Assembly (NCBI RefSeq): GCF_947499295.1
Contig: NZ_CANMNP010000001.1
Location: 372,001 to 436,000 of the forward strand
Reading direction: 5' to 3'
Source: an uncultured Roseibium sp.
Lineage (GTDB): Bacteria > Pseudomonadota > Alphaproteobacteria > Rhizobiales > Stappiaceae
Length of the DNA: 64,000 nucleotides
The position numbers and the translations under genes are program-made. Of the stretch, positions 63,580 to 64,000 are shown one piece after another. Every line of letters begins with the position of its first letter. Position 1 is the stretch's first letter. Below the pieces are notes generated by a model. It saw only the letters and a list, made by a program, of their open reading frames with translations. It was not told where the DNA came from and ran no database searches.

Positions 63580-64000
63580 TCAGACCGCTGCTGCCGCCGG
63601 GGTCATCGCTCCAGCGGATTCTTTGTCGCCGGCTTTACCGGCATCGATGGCAGTGGAGGTCGCTGCCTCGTTGAAACTTTCATCCGCGCCGTAGATTTCG
63701 CGTGCAACGGTCGTGGTGAGCTCTTCCGGCTTGCCGTCGAACACAATGAAACCGTCACGCATACCGATCACCCGGTCGCAATAGGTGCGTGCTGTGTCGA
63801 GCGTGTGCAGATTGCAGAGGACGATCTTGTTGTCGCGTTCATGGATTTCACGCAGCGCATCCATGACAATCTTGGCGTTCATGGGATCAAGCGAGGCAAT
63901 CGGCTCATCAGCCAGAAACATGTACGGGTCTTGCATGAGCGCTCTGGCGATGGCGACGCGCTGCTGCTGACCACCGGACAGTTCTTCAGCCCGTTTGGTC
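63580..64000 (-). CDS. phnC: Phosphonate ABC transporter ATP-binding protein, C-terminal part
   Basis: The last about 140 residues of PhnC; the start lies beyond the right edge. The ABC signature [19 protein letters not shown], Walker [13 protein letters not shown] and switch [23 protein letters not shown] are present. The C-terminus has an Ala-rich tail of about 30 residues after [10 protein letters not shown]. Promoter and any Pho box are outside the window. Confidence 0.93.
   Translation of the reverse strand, partial: TKRAEELSGGQQQRVAIARALMQDPYMFLADEPIASLDPMNAKIVMDALREIHERDNKIVLCNLHTLDTARTYCDRVIGMRDGFIVFDGKPEELTTTVAREIYGADESFNEAATSTAIDAGKAGDKESAGAMTPAAAAV

Overview
The window comes from an alphaproteobacterium, most likely a marine member of the Hyphomicrobiales close to Roseibium/Labrenzia (Stappiaceae). 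The placement rests on gene order and family content, not a database search: the glyA-nrdR-ribD-ribE-ribH-nusB-thiL block, the rpoZ-rsh-pyrE-DUF2062-acpS-lepB-rnc-era-recO block, an Omp2b-type porin, a CBP3-type cytochrome bc1 chaperone, a HemB of the aspartate-rich (non-zinc) type, and an LdtR/LdtP pair. No rRNA, tRNA, insertion sequence, phage gene or CRISPR array was seen. The region looks like ordinary chromosome with small accessory insertions.

Layout. 1-4.5 kb: plsX (cut by the window edge), a YceD-like protein, a bc1-complex chaperone, outer-membrane lipoprotein BamE and a proton-pumping pyrophosphatase. 4.7-12.2 kb: MFS exporter, then a minus-strand run for thiamine-phosphate phosphorylation (thiL), antitermination (nusB), riboflavin synthesis (ribH, ribE, ribD), nrdR and glyA. 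12.3-14.5 kb: L,D-transpeptidase and its probable MarR regulator LdtR. 14.7-18.4 kb: valine catabolism (isobutyryl-CoA dehydrogenase, 3-hydroxyisobutyryl-CoA hydrolase, 3-hydroxyisobutyrate dehydrogenase) with a small membrane protein inside the cluster. 18.6-21.5 kb: hemB, threonine ammonia-lyase, RDD membrane protein. 21.6-24.4 kb: anti-sigma factor, ECF sigma factor and a divergent secreted subtilase, with three similar candidate promoters. 24.4-27 kb: an ABC-exporter-like protein that has lost all its ATPase motifs, translationally coupled to a soluble P-loop protein.

27.2-31.4 kb: SLC13-type transporter, aminoacyl-protein transferase Bpt, family-5 uracil-DNA glycosylase and a LabA-like NYN protein. 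31.7-39.7 kb: the core stringent-response / RNA-processing / secretion cluster. 39.7-43 kb: a second signal peptidase I and parC. 43-45.7 kb: an AraC regulator whose 5' end is missing at the point where a divergent DUF2000 gene begins, then an iron-type alcohol dehydrogenase and a thioesterase. 45.9-48.6 kb: smpB, dapA and an alpha/beta hydrolase. 48.7-60.2 kb: envelope genes (porin, penicillin-binding protein 1C, a 1,845-residue alpha-2-macroglobulin, an orphan ParA-like ATPase, a lytic transglycosylase). 60.3-64 kb: a phosphonate-type ABC importer, phnC-phnD-phnE-phnE, running off the right edge; one permease carries a periplasmic insertion of about 190 residues.

The most unusual items are the pseudo-ABC/P-loop pair, the ECF-sigma/subtilase module, the AraC/DUF2000 junction, the candidate LdtR operators and the large PhnE insertion.
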